From: Clostridiales bacterium | Lineage (GTDB): Bacteria > Bacillota > Clostridia > Christensenellales > Aristaeellaceae | DNA: 64,000 bases | Direction of reading: 5' to 3' | Assembly: GCA_004556155.1 (NCBI GenBank) | Contig: SFIM01000028.1 | Location: forward strand, 1-64,000 | Part shown: positions 17,485 to 25,435 of the stretch, piece after piece | How the letters are laid out: every line of letters begins with the position of its first letter | Position numbering within the stretch: the stretch's first letter is position 1 | The notes under the pieces: generated by a model | Database searches by the model: none | Seen by the model: the letters and a program-made list of their open reading frames with translations, nothing else | What the model was told of the DNA's origin: nothing | Made by a program: the position numbers and the translations under genes

Positions 17485-18729
17485 TTATTGTCCCTTGCGC
17501 AGCTTTCCCCATTTGGGCACGCACGCCGCCGCGCACAGCGTGCCCAGCAGCGCTACGCCGCACCACAGGCTTTCCGTAACCGTCCAGCCAAAGCGGTCGG
17601 CAATCAGCGCCACGCCGTACATGCTCAGCGCGCTGCCAATGTAGGTGCAGGCGTTCAGCAGGCCCGAAATCATGGAGATCTTGCCGCTGCCCGCCAGATA
17701 CTTGGGGGTCATGCAGGTCATAATCAGGTTTACGCCGTGCATGCTGGCCACCGCGAAGGCCAGGATCAGCACCGACAGCGCAAAGCTGTGCGCGTGCAGC
17801 AGCCGCAGCGCCAGCAGCGATACCAGCCCCACGCCAAAGATGATGGCCGCGCATTGCAGCTCGTTCTTTACCAGCTTGCGGTTCATCCACAGCACAATTT
17901 GATAGCACACCATGCCAAACAGCGGAAGCAGCACGCCCGTCAGGATGGATTTGCCGCTTTCCATATGATAGGTATCGGCCAGGTAGGTGGGCATCCAGGT
18001 GGTAATGCCGTCGCGCAGCGTGCCCTGGCAGATGATCACGCCCATCATGATGGCCAGCAGCGGCATCAGCGTGCGCAGGCCGCCGCCGGATTTGCCCGCG
18101 TCGCCCGGCTCGTCAGCGGGCGCAGCCTGCTCCTGCAGGGGCAGCGTGCGCTCCACACGGCCATAGCGGGCCATCCAGAAGGCCGCCATGCCCATGCCCA
18201 CCGCCGCCGCGCAGTAGAACACCCCGCGCCAGGAGCTAACCTTGAGCAGCAGCGGGATCATCAGGTAAATGACAATGGTGCCCAGGCTGCTGCCCCAGCT
18301 GACGTGCACCGTGGCCACCTTGTATTCGCTCTCGGTCATATGCTGGCTCATGATGCGCACCAGCGGCGGCCACATCATGGCCTGCGCCAGGCCGTTCACG
18401 CTCCACACCACGGTCATCCACGCGGGCGAGGGGCAGAAGGGGATCAGCAGGTTCATCAGCCCGCAGGCGATCAGCCCCAGGAAAATCAGCAGCTGCGGCC
18501 TGACCCGGTCGCCCAGGTAGCCGCTGATGAGCTGCCCGAAGCCGTAGGTGATAAACAGCCCGGTCAGCGCCGCGCTGGCGTCCACGCGCGAGAAGCCCTC
18601 GGCGCGCACCATTTCCACCATCACCGCGCCGTAATCCAGGCGCGTCAGATAGCTGCAAAAATACACCGCGGCGCACAGCAGCGTCAGCCGGCGGGCCTCG
18701 GCGCGGCGTTTCGCGGGAACGACTGTCAT
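17485..18729 (-). CDS. MFS transporter (OPA / glycerol-3-phosphate-transporter-like)
   Basis: A 414-residue protein with about 12 hydrophobic segments. The start resembles organophosphate:anion antiporter members (YFCSYLTRLDYGAVM, GYGFGQLISGYLGDRVRP-like loop, then WSVNGLAQAMMWPPLVRI). The start at 18729 has GGAGGACGTACCG upstream; an ATG six codons earlier is poorer. It is the last gene of a transglutaminase-dipeptidase-MFS operon, 18 bases after the dipeptidase stop, which hints at transport of a peptide-derived compound. Substrate unknown. Confidence 0.85.
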   Translation of the reverse strand: MTVVPAKRRAEARRLTLLCAAVYFCSYLTRLDYGAVMVEMVRAEGFSRVDASAALTGLFITYGFGQLISGYLGDRVRPQLLIFLGLIACGLMNLLIPFCPSPAWMTVVWSVNGLAQAMMWPPLVRIMSQHMTESEYKVATVHVSWGSSLGTIVIYLMIPLLLKVSSWRGVFYCAAAVGMGMAAFWMARYGRVERTLPLQEQAAPADEPGDAGKSGGGLRTLMPLLAIMMGVIICQGTLRDGITTWMPTYLADTYHMESGKSILTGVLLPLFGMVCYQIVLWMNRKLVKNELQCAAIIFGVGLVSLLALRLLHAHSFALSVLILAFAVASMHGVNLIMTCMTPKYLAGSGKISMISGLLNACTYIGSALSMYGVALIADRFGWTVTESLWCGVALLGTLCAAACVPKWGKLRKGQ

Positions 18730-18747
18730 CGGTACGTCCTCCTTCAA

Positions 18748-19641
18748 TTACACCTTGATGCGCTCAAAATAATGAATCAGCCCCAGGCCGGCGATGTCCG
18801 CCACATCCCTTTCGGCAAAGCCGCGGCGGCGCAGGCCGTCGATCAGCTTGGGGAAGTCGGCGGGGTTGTTCAGCCCCTCGGGCTTGCGCTCGATGCCGTC
18901 AAAGTCCGAGCCGAAGCCCACCTTGCCCTCGCCGCCGATATCGTACATATGGGCGATGTGGTCGATCAGGTGGTCAATGTTGGCCGGTTCGCCGATGATG
19001 GTGGGCCAGAAATTGACGCCCACAAAGCCGCCGGCCTTGAACATGGCGCGCAGCTGCTCATCGCTCAGGTTGCGGGGATGGTCGACCAGCGCGCGGCAGT
19101 TGCTGTGGGAGGCCATGGGGGGCTTGTCGGTCTTGTTCAGGATGTCAAACACGCCCGCCTCGTTCAGGTGCGATACGTCGGCGGCGATGCCCAGGCGCTG
19201 CATCTCGCGGATGGCCTGCACGCCGTAGGGCTTGAGCCCCTGCGTGCTGCCGCTCATGGCGGGATAGCCCAGGGTGTTTTCGTGGTTCCAGGTGATGGCG
19301 GCCATGCGCACGCCGTGGGCGCGGTATTCCGCAATGGTGTGCAGGCCGGGATCAAAGGGTTCGCAGCCCTCGATGGACAGCATCACGGCCACCTCGCCGT
19401 CCACGGCCTGGCTGGGATCGTCCACCTGCTTCCAGCCCTGGCTTTTGAGCAGCTCCAGCTTTTGCAGCATGCCCTGCATCAGGGCTTCCACATCGCCCTT
19501 GCGGCCGGGGCCCACATACATGGCCATGGTTTGCAGGCTGACGCCGCCCGTGCGCAGGTTTTCCATGGTCACGTCCAGGTGCTGGTCGCGGCCCATCTGC
19601 ATGCTGTACAGGGTATCGCAGTGGCAATCGCAAATGATCAT
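18748..19641 (-). CDS. Membrane-dipeptidase-type (M19 / renal dipeptidase) peptidase
   Basis: A 297-residue zinc peptidase of family M19. It has the N-terminal metal motif CDCHCDTLY, a Glu in SIEGCEPF, His ligands in ADVSHLNE and ASHSNCRALVDHPRNLSD, and GFGSDFDG near the C-terminus. Family members hydrolyse dipeptides, often with D-residues at the second position. There is no signal peptide, so it is intracellular despite the family name. It begins 4 bases after the transglutaminase stop and precedes the MFS gene. Confidence 0.93.
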   Translation of the reverse strand: MIICDCHCDTLYSMQMGRDQHLDVTMENLRTGGVSLQTMAMYVGPGRKGDVEALMQGMLQKLELLKSQGWKQVDDPSQAVDGEVAVMLSIEGCEPFDPGLHTIAEYRAHGVRMAAITWNHENTLGYPAMSGSTQGLKPYGVQAIREMQRLGIAADVSHLNEAGVFDILNKTDKPPMASHSNCRALVDHPRNLSDEQLRAMFKAGGFVGVNFWPTIIGEPANIDHLIDHIAHMYDIGGEGKVGFGSDFDGIERKPEGLNNPADFPKLIDGLRRRGFAERDVADIAGLGLIHYFERIKV

Positions 19642-19645
19642 ATCG

Positions 19646-21022
19646 TTATTCCTCCGTTTCCTGATGGTCGATCATTTCATAGCGGGTGCGGAACTCGCCC
19701 GCGCCCAGCCCGCGCGTATCGGTTTCGATCTCGCCCCGCTGGTTATCATAGGGATCGCAGCGCGCAAAGCGCTTGCGGGGGCTGAAGGGCGCGTAGTAGC
19801 TGCGATTGGCGACCATGCGCCAGGGATCGAGGTTGCCAAAGTAGAAGCGCCACCGCAGCTGCGAGCCGTGGCGGTATCCCGAGCCGCCAAAGGAGCAATC
19901 CACCGGCAGCCAGCCCAGGCGGTCGCTGTAAAACTCCGCCCAGTCGTGGCTGCCCACATCGCCGGGCGCGGCGTACAGCCCGCTTTGCCAGCGCGCGGGG
20001 ACGCCGCTGATGCGGCACAGGGTGATGAACAGCAGCGCCTGCAGGCCGCAATCGCCGCGCAGGTTGACGGCGGTATACTCCGCCCCGCCCTCGATCAGCA
20101 GGTAGGGGCGCTGATAGGCATACATCACCTGGGTGGTGATAAAATCATAAAACCGGCGGGCAATGCGGACGGGGTCGGTCTCGCTGCCGCGCAGCTCTGC
20201 GGCCAGGCTGCGCAGGTAGGGCGTAAAGCAGATGTGCGGGGCCTGCTCGGCCAGATCCTCGGCCTGCACGGGGCGCGCGTCCGGGTAGACCGGCCCGCGG
20301 GCGGCTTCGTCCAGCGCGTTCACATAGCGCGGGCGCTGCGTCCAGGTATACTCGGTCACGATGGGCGCGTTCTCGTGCGCGCAAAGCTCCATATACGCGG
20401 TGCGCTGGGGCGCATCCGCCGCGTCGGTATACAGGATGGGCAGCGTGGCGTGCAGCTCCTCGGCGGCGGACTGCTGCATGCTTTGCGCCGGGATGGGCAG
20501 GTGGATGCGATAGCGGGTATCGGGGGCGAAGACGTCGTCCGCGATGCTGGTCACGGCGCGCAGGCGGAAGCGATAGGCGCGCCCGCCCGCCATCACCTGG
20601 CGGATCACGGCCTCAAGCCGGGGCTTTTGCTCATCATAGGGCGCAAGGGCGCGGGCGTTGAGCGCGCGCTGGGTTTTCAGCAGCGACGCGCAGGTATCCT
20701 CATGGTACAGACGCTGGCCGTTCAGGTAAATAAAATCCAGCTTGCCGTCCAGCAGGTATTCCTGCCACTCCTGGGCGGTAAAATCAGGCACGCTGCGGCG
20801 CATTTCGGCCACCGCGTCGGCCTCGGTCAGGGTATAGGCGCGGGGCAGGCGGTGCAAAAAAAGGCGCTCTGCTTCCAGCCTTGCGCGCAGCATGGCGGGA
20901 AGCTGCCCGGCCAGGCGGCGGTCGATGAGCCGCAGGGCCAGCTCATACTCGCCCGCGCCCTTCAGGTGCGCGATATCCTCCGGCAGGGGGCACGAAAGCG
21001 ATTGCAAAAACGTATCCGGCAC
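19646..21022 (-). CDS. Transglutaminase-like cysteine protease domain protein
   Basis: A 458-residue protein with a transglutaminase core at about 300-400: LRGDCGLQALLFITLCRISG (nucleophile Cys), VGSHDWAEFYSD (His) and LPVDCSFG (Asp). The N-terminal 250 residues are unassigned. No signal peptide is visible. The GTG start at 21022 lies 8 bases after GGAGG; another GTG three codons upstream overlaps that site. It is the first gene of an operon with a dipeptidase and an MFS transporter, so cleavage of peptide or isopeptide bonds followed by dipeptide breakdown is a plausible theme (inference). Confidence 0.85.
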   Translation of the reverse strand: MPDTFLQSLSCPLPEDIAHLKGAGEYELALRLIDRRLAGQLPAMLRARLEAERLFLHRLPRAYTLTEADAVAEMRRSVPDFTAQEWQEYLLDGKLDFIYLNGQRLYHEDTCASLLKTQRALNARALAPYDEQKPRLEAVIRQVMAGGRAYRFRLRAVTSIADDVFAPDTRYRIHLPIPAQSMQQSAAEELHATLPILYTDAADAPQRTAYMELCAHENAPIVTEYTWTQRPRYVNALDEAARGPVYPDARPVQAEDLAEQAPHICFTPYLRSLAAELRGSETDPVRIARRFYDFITTQVMYAYQRPYLLIEGGAEYTAVNLRGDCGLQALLFITLCRISGVPARWQSGLYAAPGDVGSHDWAEFYSDRLGWLPVDCSFGGSGYRHGSQLRWRFYFGNLDPWRMVANRSYYAPFSPRKRFARCDPYDNQRGEIETDTRGLGAGEFRTRYEMIDHQETEE

Positions 21023-21128
21023 CGTAAACACCTCCAGTGCGTAATTGCCTTTATGTTACCGCAATTCGCGGCAAAAGGCAACCTAAATTTGCGAGGGGAT
21101 GGGGGACGAGGGGGGACGAAAGGAGGGA

Positions 21129-21181
21129 CGAGTGGGGGACGGTACTTTCTTGGAGCCCAAGAAAGTACCGTCCCCCACTCG
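21129..21181. repeat. Modular palindromic element, copy 5 (minimal form, perfect hairpin)
   Basis: A perfect inverted repeat with 25-bp arms (21129-21153 and 21157-21181) and a 3-base loop, centred on TACTTTCTTGG-AGC-CCAAGAAAGTA. The arms extend into the GAGTGGGGGACGG flank, so here even the flanking sequence is palindromic. Only the outer module of the family is present. It lies between the ispH/rpsA terminator and the transglutaminase start, which read away from it on the minus strand. Confidence 0.9.
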
Positions 21182-21198
21182 TTCCTCCTATCCATCCC

Positions 21199-21236
21199 CA
21201 AAAAAACGAACCCCCGCCATCCTGCGATGACGGGGG
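21199..21236 (-). terminator. Terminator of the cmk-plsC-ispH/rpsA operon
   Basis: Stem CCCCCGCCATC / GATGACGGGGG (one mismatch) followed on the minus strand by seven T, 14 bases past the stop of the IspH-S1 gene. Confidence 0.9.
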
Positions 21237-21250
21237 AGTGTTGTTAGCGA

Positions 21251-23260
21251 TTATTCCTGGGTTTCGGCGGGCTGCTCGTCCACGGGATATTCTTCCTCGG
21301 GGATGCCCTCGCCGTAATCGAAGGCCTTGTCTTCCAGGGCTTCGCGGATGCTCAGGCTGATGCGGTGCGCGGCGGGATCCACGCCCAGCACCTTGACGGT
21401 GACTTCCTGGCCAACGCTGAGCACGTCCTCCACCTTGTTCACGCGGGTGAGCGCCACCTGGCTGATGTGCACCAGGCCGTCCACGCCGGGCTCCAGCTCC
21501 ACAAAGGCGCCGAAGGGACGGATGCGAACCACCTTGCGCTCCAGGATCAGACCGACGGGATACTTCTCCTCGATGTTGTCCCAGGGCTTGGCCTGCAGCT
21601 GCTTGTAGCCCAGCTGGATGCGCTCGCGCTCGCGATCAACGCTGAGCACCTTCACCTCAACCTCCTGGTTGATGGAGAGCACTTCGCTGGGATGGCCCAC
21701 GCGGTGCCAGGCCAGATCGGTGATGTGGATCAGGCCGTCCACGCCGCCCAGATCGACGAACGCGCCGAAATCGGCAAAGCGGCGCACGATGCCGTGCAGG
21801 ATCGCGCCCTCTTCAATCTTCTCCCAGGCAGCGGCCTTCTTGGCGGCCTCTTCCTCAAGGATGACGTCCTTGCGGGAGCAGACGATGCGCTTCTTGGCGG
21901 CGTCCACATCGATGATCTTCAGCTTCATGGTCTGGCCCACAAACTGATCGATCTTCTCAACATAGCGCTTGCTCAGGCGGGAAGCGGGCACGAAGGCGCG
22001 CACGCCGTCCACCATGCAGATCAGGCCGCCCTTAACGGCTTCCTTGCCAACGCCTTCAACGTACTCGCCGGCCTCGTACTTGGCCATCAGCGCGTCCCAG
22101 GCCTTCTTGTTGATGATATTGCGCTGGGAGAGGATCACATTGCCCTCGCCGTCGTTTACCTTAACAACCTCGACCTCGATCTCGTCGCCGATCTTCACAT
22201 CCTGGTCTACCAGGTCGGAGCGCTTGATCAGGCCGTCGGACTTATAGCCGATGTTGACGCACACTTCGTCGTCAGTCACCTGCACCACGGTGCCGGTCAC
22301 GGTTTGGCCGGTATGGATGCGACGCATGGAGGCCTCAATGCTGGCCATAAAATCGTTATCGTCGATGGTTTTCGCAGCCTCGTTGGCGGCGGGCTCGGTT
22401 TCGAGCACTTTGTTTTCGATGTCGTTCATTGCAGTGACAACCTCCTTAAATGACCAATCCGGTGTGGATGCGCCGGCGGCTATTCCTATGTGATGCGCGT
22501 GGATATCTGCGAAGCGGGGCGGGATATCCGCCGCGCGTTCGACCCAAATGGTTTGTGGGCACAGCGCCAGGCAGGCCTCATACAGCTTGCGCGTGTTGGC
22601 GCTTTGCCGCCCGCCGACCACGATCATGCGGTCGCAGGCAATGGCAAGCTCCCGTGCGGCCTGCTGCCGCACGCGCGTTGCCGCGCAGATGGAGCAGTAA
22701 AAATCCGGCTGGGAAATCCTTGCCCGCAGGGCTGGCAGCAGCGCTTGCCAGCGCTCCATGGGCAGGGTGGTCTGGCTGGCCACCAATGCGCGGGGCAAAG
22801 GGGGCAGGGCGGCCACATCCTCGGCGGTATACACGGTGTATACCGGCCCCTGGCACCATCCCGCCGTGCCGCGCACCTCGGGATGCTCGCCGTCGCCCAC
22901 CAGCACCACGGGCAGCCCCCCGGCGCTGTAGGCGGCCGCGCGCTCATGCAGCGCGCGCACGCGGGCGCAGGTGCAATCCACATAGTCCACGCCGTTTTCA
23001 CGGCAGGCGGAAAGCACCTGGGGTGCAACCCCATGGCTGCGCAGGATCAGCAGGCCGCCGCGGGCGTCCTCCACCCGCTCAACCACCTGCACGCCCAGCT
23101 GCTGCAAACGGCTGGTGACCAGCGGGTTGTGCACCACCTCGCCCAGGGAATAGCAGGGGATTCCCCGCTCCTGAGCCTGGGCGGCTGCCCGCTCGGCCTT
23201 TTCCACCGCCTGGCGAACGCCCATGCAGAAGCCGGCATGCTTTGCCACGGTACAGGGCAT
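21251..23260 (-). CDS. ispH-rpsA: Fused 4-hydroxy-3-methylbut-2-enyl diphosphate reductase (IspH) and ribosomal protein S1 domains
   Basis: A 669-residue fusion. Residues 1-285 are IspH, last step of the methylerythritol phosphate isoprenoid pathway, with [4Fe-4S] ligands Cys12 (KHAGFCMG), Cys98 (VDCTCARV) and Cys192 (CSICAATRVRQ). Residues about 310-669 hold four S1 RNA-binding repeats (for example FADFGAFVDLGGVDGLIHI, RPFGAFVELEPGVDGLVHI) and an acidic tail. This fusion is known from Clostridia. The start at 23260 has GGGGGA upstream; an ATG 15 codons earlier touches its purine run and is less likely. The order cmk-plsC-ispH/rpsA supports the call. Confidence 0.94.
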   Translation of the reverse strand: MPCTVAKHAGFCMGVRQAVEKAERAAAQAQERGIPCYSLGEVVHNPLVTSRLQQLGVQVVERVEDARGGLLILRSHGVAPQVLSACRENGVDYVDCTCARVRALHERAAAYSAGGLPVVLVGDGEHPEVRGTAGWCQGPVYTVYTAEDVAALPPLPRALVASQTTLPMERWQALLPALRARISQPDFYCSICAATRVRQQAARELAIACDRMIVVGGRQSANTRKLYEACLALCPQTIWVERAADIPPRFADIHAHHIGIAAGASTPDWSFKEVVTAMNDIENKVLETEPAANEAAKTIDDNDFMASIEASMRRIHTGQTVTGTVVQVTDDEVCVNIGYKSDGLIKRSDLVDQDVKIGDEIEVEVVKVNDGEGNVILSQRNIINKKAWDALMAKYEAGEYVEGVGKEAVKGGLICMVDGVRAFVPASRLSKRYVEKIDQFVGQTMKLKIIDVDAAKKRIVCSRKDVILEEEAAKKAAAWEKIEEGAILHGIVRRFADFGAFVDLGGVDGLIHITDLAWHRVGHPSEVLSINQEVEVKVLSVDRERERIQLGYKQLQAKPWDNIEEKYPVGLILERKVVRIRPFGAFVELEPGVDGLVHISQVALTRVNKVEDVLSVGQEVTVKVLGVDPAAHRISLSIREALEDKAFDYGEGIPEEEYPVDEQPAETQE

Positions 23261-23403
23261 TTGGAAAATCCCCCTACTCCTGGCGAATAGAAATTTATTC
23301 GCCATCCTTCCTGTTTTTCCTGCAAAAATTACAGAAATTTTCTGTCAAAGATCAAATTCTGCAATTTGCACAATCGGGAGACGCTGATTTTGCACACTGT
23401 GCA

Positions 23404-24051
23404 TTATTTGCTTGCGTGAACCTCATCGCGCATGGCGTAGAACACATCATGGATGCGCTGGCACAGCTGGTGGGCGGTGTCGTTATTGACGCCCTGGGCG
23501 TACAGATCGTCCAGCTCCATGGGCTTGCCATAATAGATATGCGTGATATGGAAGGGGCGGATCTTGCCGTCGATATACACCGGCAGCAGGGGCACGCGGG
23601 CGCGCAGGGCGATGATGGCCGTGCCGCTTTCCACCTCCTGCATCATTTCGGGCTGGTGGCGGGTGCCCTCGGGGAAGATGCCCAGGATGTGGCCATCCTT
23701 GAGCGTTTGCATGCACTGGCGCATGGCGGCCATATCGGTGGCATGGCGGGACACCAAAATCATATGCAGGCCGGAGAACAGCCAGCTTTTCAGCCTGCCG
23801 TGCGCCAGCTCGCGCTTGCCGATGAAGCGGATCTCGTACCTTTTCACCTTGATGGCCAGCGCCATGGGATCGGCGAAGCTGCGGTGATTGGCCATGATGA
23901 TATAGGGCGGCTGCATTTCCTCCACGATCTGCGCGTTATGAAAGCGCAGGGGGAAGATGGTGTGAAACAAAAAGCCAAAGATGATGCGCGCCACGGTATA
24001 GATGGCTGTGCGCTCACGCTTGGGCGCGGTTTCCGATGTGTTATTCTGCAT
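23404..24051 (-). CDS. plsC: 1-acyl-sn-glycerol-3-phosphate acyltransferase
   Basis: A 215-residue membrane-associated acyltransferase that makes phosphatidic acid in phospholipid synthesis. It shows the HX4D motif (ANHRSFADP, about 70), a lysine/arginine-rich KRYEIRFIGKREL block and FPEGTR (about 140). One N-terminal hydrophobic segment (IIFGFLFHTIFPLRF) may anchor it. The start at 24051, overlapping the end of cmk by 11 bases, has GGAGG six bases upstream, suggesting translational coupling. A 143-base gap separates it from ispH/rpsA. Confidence 0.92.
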   Translation of the reverse strand: MQNNTSETAPKRERTAIYTVARIIFGFLFHTIFPLRFHNAQIVEEMQPPYIIMANHRSFADPMALAIKVKRYEIRFIGKRELAHGRLKSWLFSGLHMILVSRHATDMAAMRQCMQTLKDGHILGIFPEGTRHQPEMMQEVESGTAIIALRARVPLLPVYIDGKIRPFHITHIYYGKPMELDDLYAQGVNNDTAHQLCQRIHDVFYAMRDEVHASK

Positions 24052-24715
24052 GCGCTGCCTCCACAATATCCAGGATTGCCTGCACGGTTTGCTCAAAATT
24101 CATATTGGTACTATCCACCACCTGCGCGTCCGGAGCCTGGCGCAGGGGATCCACCGCGCGGGTCATATCCTGATGGTCGCGGGCGTTGACCTCGCGCAGG
24201 ATATCCTCAAAACTCGGGGATTCGCCCTTTTCCTGCAATTGGCGCAGGCGGCGGCGGGCGCGCGCCTCGGCGGAGGCGGTCAGGTAGATCTTGACCGGCG
24301 CGTTTGGCAGCACCACGGTGCAGATATCGCGGCCATCCAGCAGCATGGGCTGGGCGGCGGCGATATCCTGCTGGCGGCGCACCAGCATCTGGCGCACGGC
24401 GGCATAGCGGGATACGGCGCTGGCGGCGGTGCCTGCCTGCTGGGTGCGGATGCGGCCGGTCACGTCCTGGCCGTTCACCAGCGTGCGCTGCGCGCCATCC
24501 TGATAGCGCACGTCCACATGCGCGCGCCCGGCGGCGCACAGGGCGGTCACGCCGGCCTCATCCTGGATATCCAGGCCCGCGTCCATGACGGCCAGACCTA
24601 CGGCGCGGTACATGGCGCCCGTATCCAGGTGCAAAATGTGCAGGCGGGCGGCAACCTCGTCCGCGATGGTGGATTTGCCCGCGCCCACGGGCCCGTCGAT
24701 GGCAATGTTCAGCAT
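24041..24715 (-). CDS. cmk: Cytidylate kinase
   Basis: A 224-residue kinase that phosphorylates CMP and dCMP with ATP. It has P-loop AIDGPVGAGKSTIA (residues 4-17), LDTGAMYRAVG, the GRDICTVVLP region, and an arginine-rich lid (SAEARARRRLRQL). The start at 24715 follows AAAGGTGATTTTTGC; a longer frame upstream runs into repeat sequence and is not used. It is the first gene of the cmk-plsC-ispH/rpsA cluster. Confidence 0.95.
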   Translation of the reverse strand: MLNIAIDGPVGAGKSTIADEVAARLHILHLDTGAMYRAVGLAVMDAGLDIQDEAGVTALCAAGRAHVDVRYQDGAQRTLVNGQDVTGRIRTQQAGTAASAVSRYAAVRQMLVRRQQDIAAAQPMLLDGRDICTVVLPNAPVKIYLTASAEARARRRLRQLQEKGESPSFEDILREVNARDHQDMTRAVDPLRQAPDAQVVDSTNMNFEQTVQAILDIVEAAHAE

Positions 24716-24772
24716 GCAAAAATCACCTTTTGTTTTTTTGATGGTGCGGGGGAGACAGGGGGACGAGGGGAT

Positions 24773-25413
24773 ACGGTACTTTCTTGGAGCCATAGCGCCG
24801 CCGCAGGCGGCTGAGGGCGCGCAATTTTGTAAATTGCCGCCCGAAACCCGCGCTTGCCGTAAGGCAGTAGGTAAAAGTCGATTGAATAAAACTAGGAGGC
24901 GACATTGGCGCTTGAGACCCCGTGGCAGGGAAAAACTTGAATCGCCCGGTCTGGAGCAAGCTCCGCCCGCGCGCTTCTGCCTTTTTCCCCTTCGGTCGTG
25001 CTGCGCACGCCCTGCGCTGATCTGCGATCAGCGTGCCACGGGGGCATGATTGGGTGCGGAAATCAGGCGTGGCGATTTGTGAAAGTTGGGGAGAAAGCCT
25101 ACCAAAAGGCCTCTCCTCAAGGAGAAGCCTTTTGGTGGGTGCATTCAACCAACCATCGCTAAGCGCTGCGCAAGGCTTCCCGCGCCCAACCATGCCCGCA
25201 GGGCAGCGGACAGCGCAGCTGGACGCAAGGGCTGGCGAAGCCAGACCGAAGGGGGAAAGCAGGGAGCGCCCGGAGGAAAGCTTGCTTTCATCCGGGCGGT
25301 TCAGGCTTTCACCTGCCCTGCGGGGGTCAGTGACCCCTTCCAGTTTTATTTCAGCAGCTTTTCCGTCCACAACACAGGTTCTTTGTTTCTTTCTTGACGC
25401 AAGAAAGAAACGT
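24773..25413. repeat. Modular palindromic element, copy 6
   Basis: Starts ACGGTACTTTCTTGGAGCCA and runs straight into the E module (GCGCCGCCGCAGGCGGCTGA), which ends in a deletion joining GGCAGTAG to GTAAAAGTCGATTGAAT. The GTGGCAGGGAAAA module, GTGCCACGGGGGC and a TTGGGTGCGGAAATC stretch follow, then a nested hairpin (25101-25137). The mirrored half is more diverged (GCAGGGCAGCGGACAGC) and ends TTCTTGACGCAAGAAAGAAA. It occupies the 720-base gap between cmk and the peptidoglycan-binding protein gene. Confidence 0.85.
25101..25137. repeat. Nested short hairpin inside copy 6
   Basis: ACCAAAAGGCCTCTCCT pairs with AGGAGAAGCCTTTTGGT over a 1-3 base centre. It is the compact form of the nested insert at 15219-15385 and sits at the equivalent central position of its element. 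Confidence 0.85.
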
Positions 25414-25435
25414 AACCCATCGTTCCCTCCGTCCT

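Noticed and set aside
17488..19785. A long plus-strand frame opposite the MFS and dipeptidase genes
   Set aside because: The composition is that of an antisense shadow, and both minus-strand genes have clear domains and ribosome sites.
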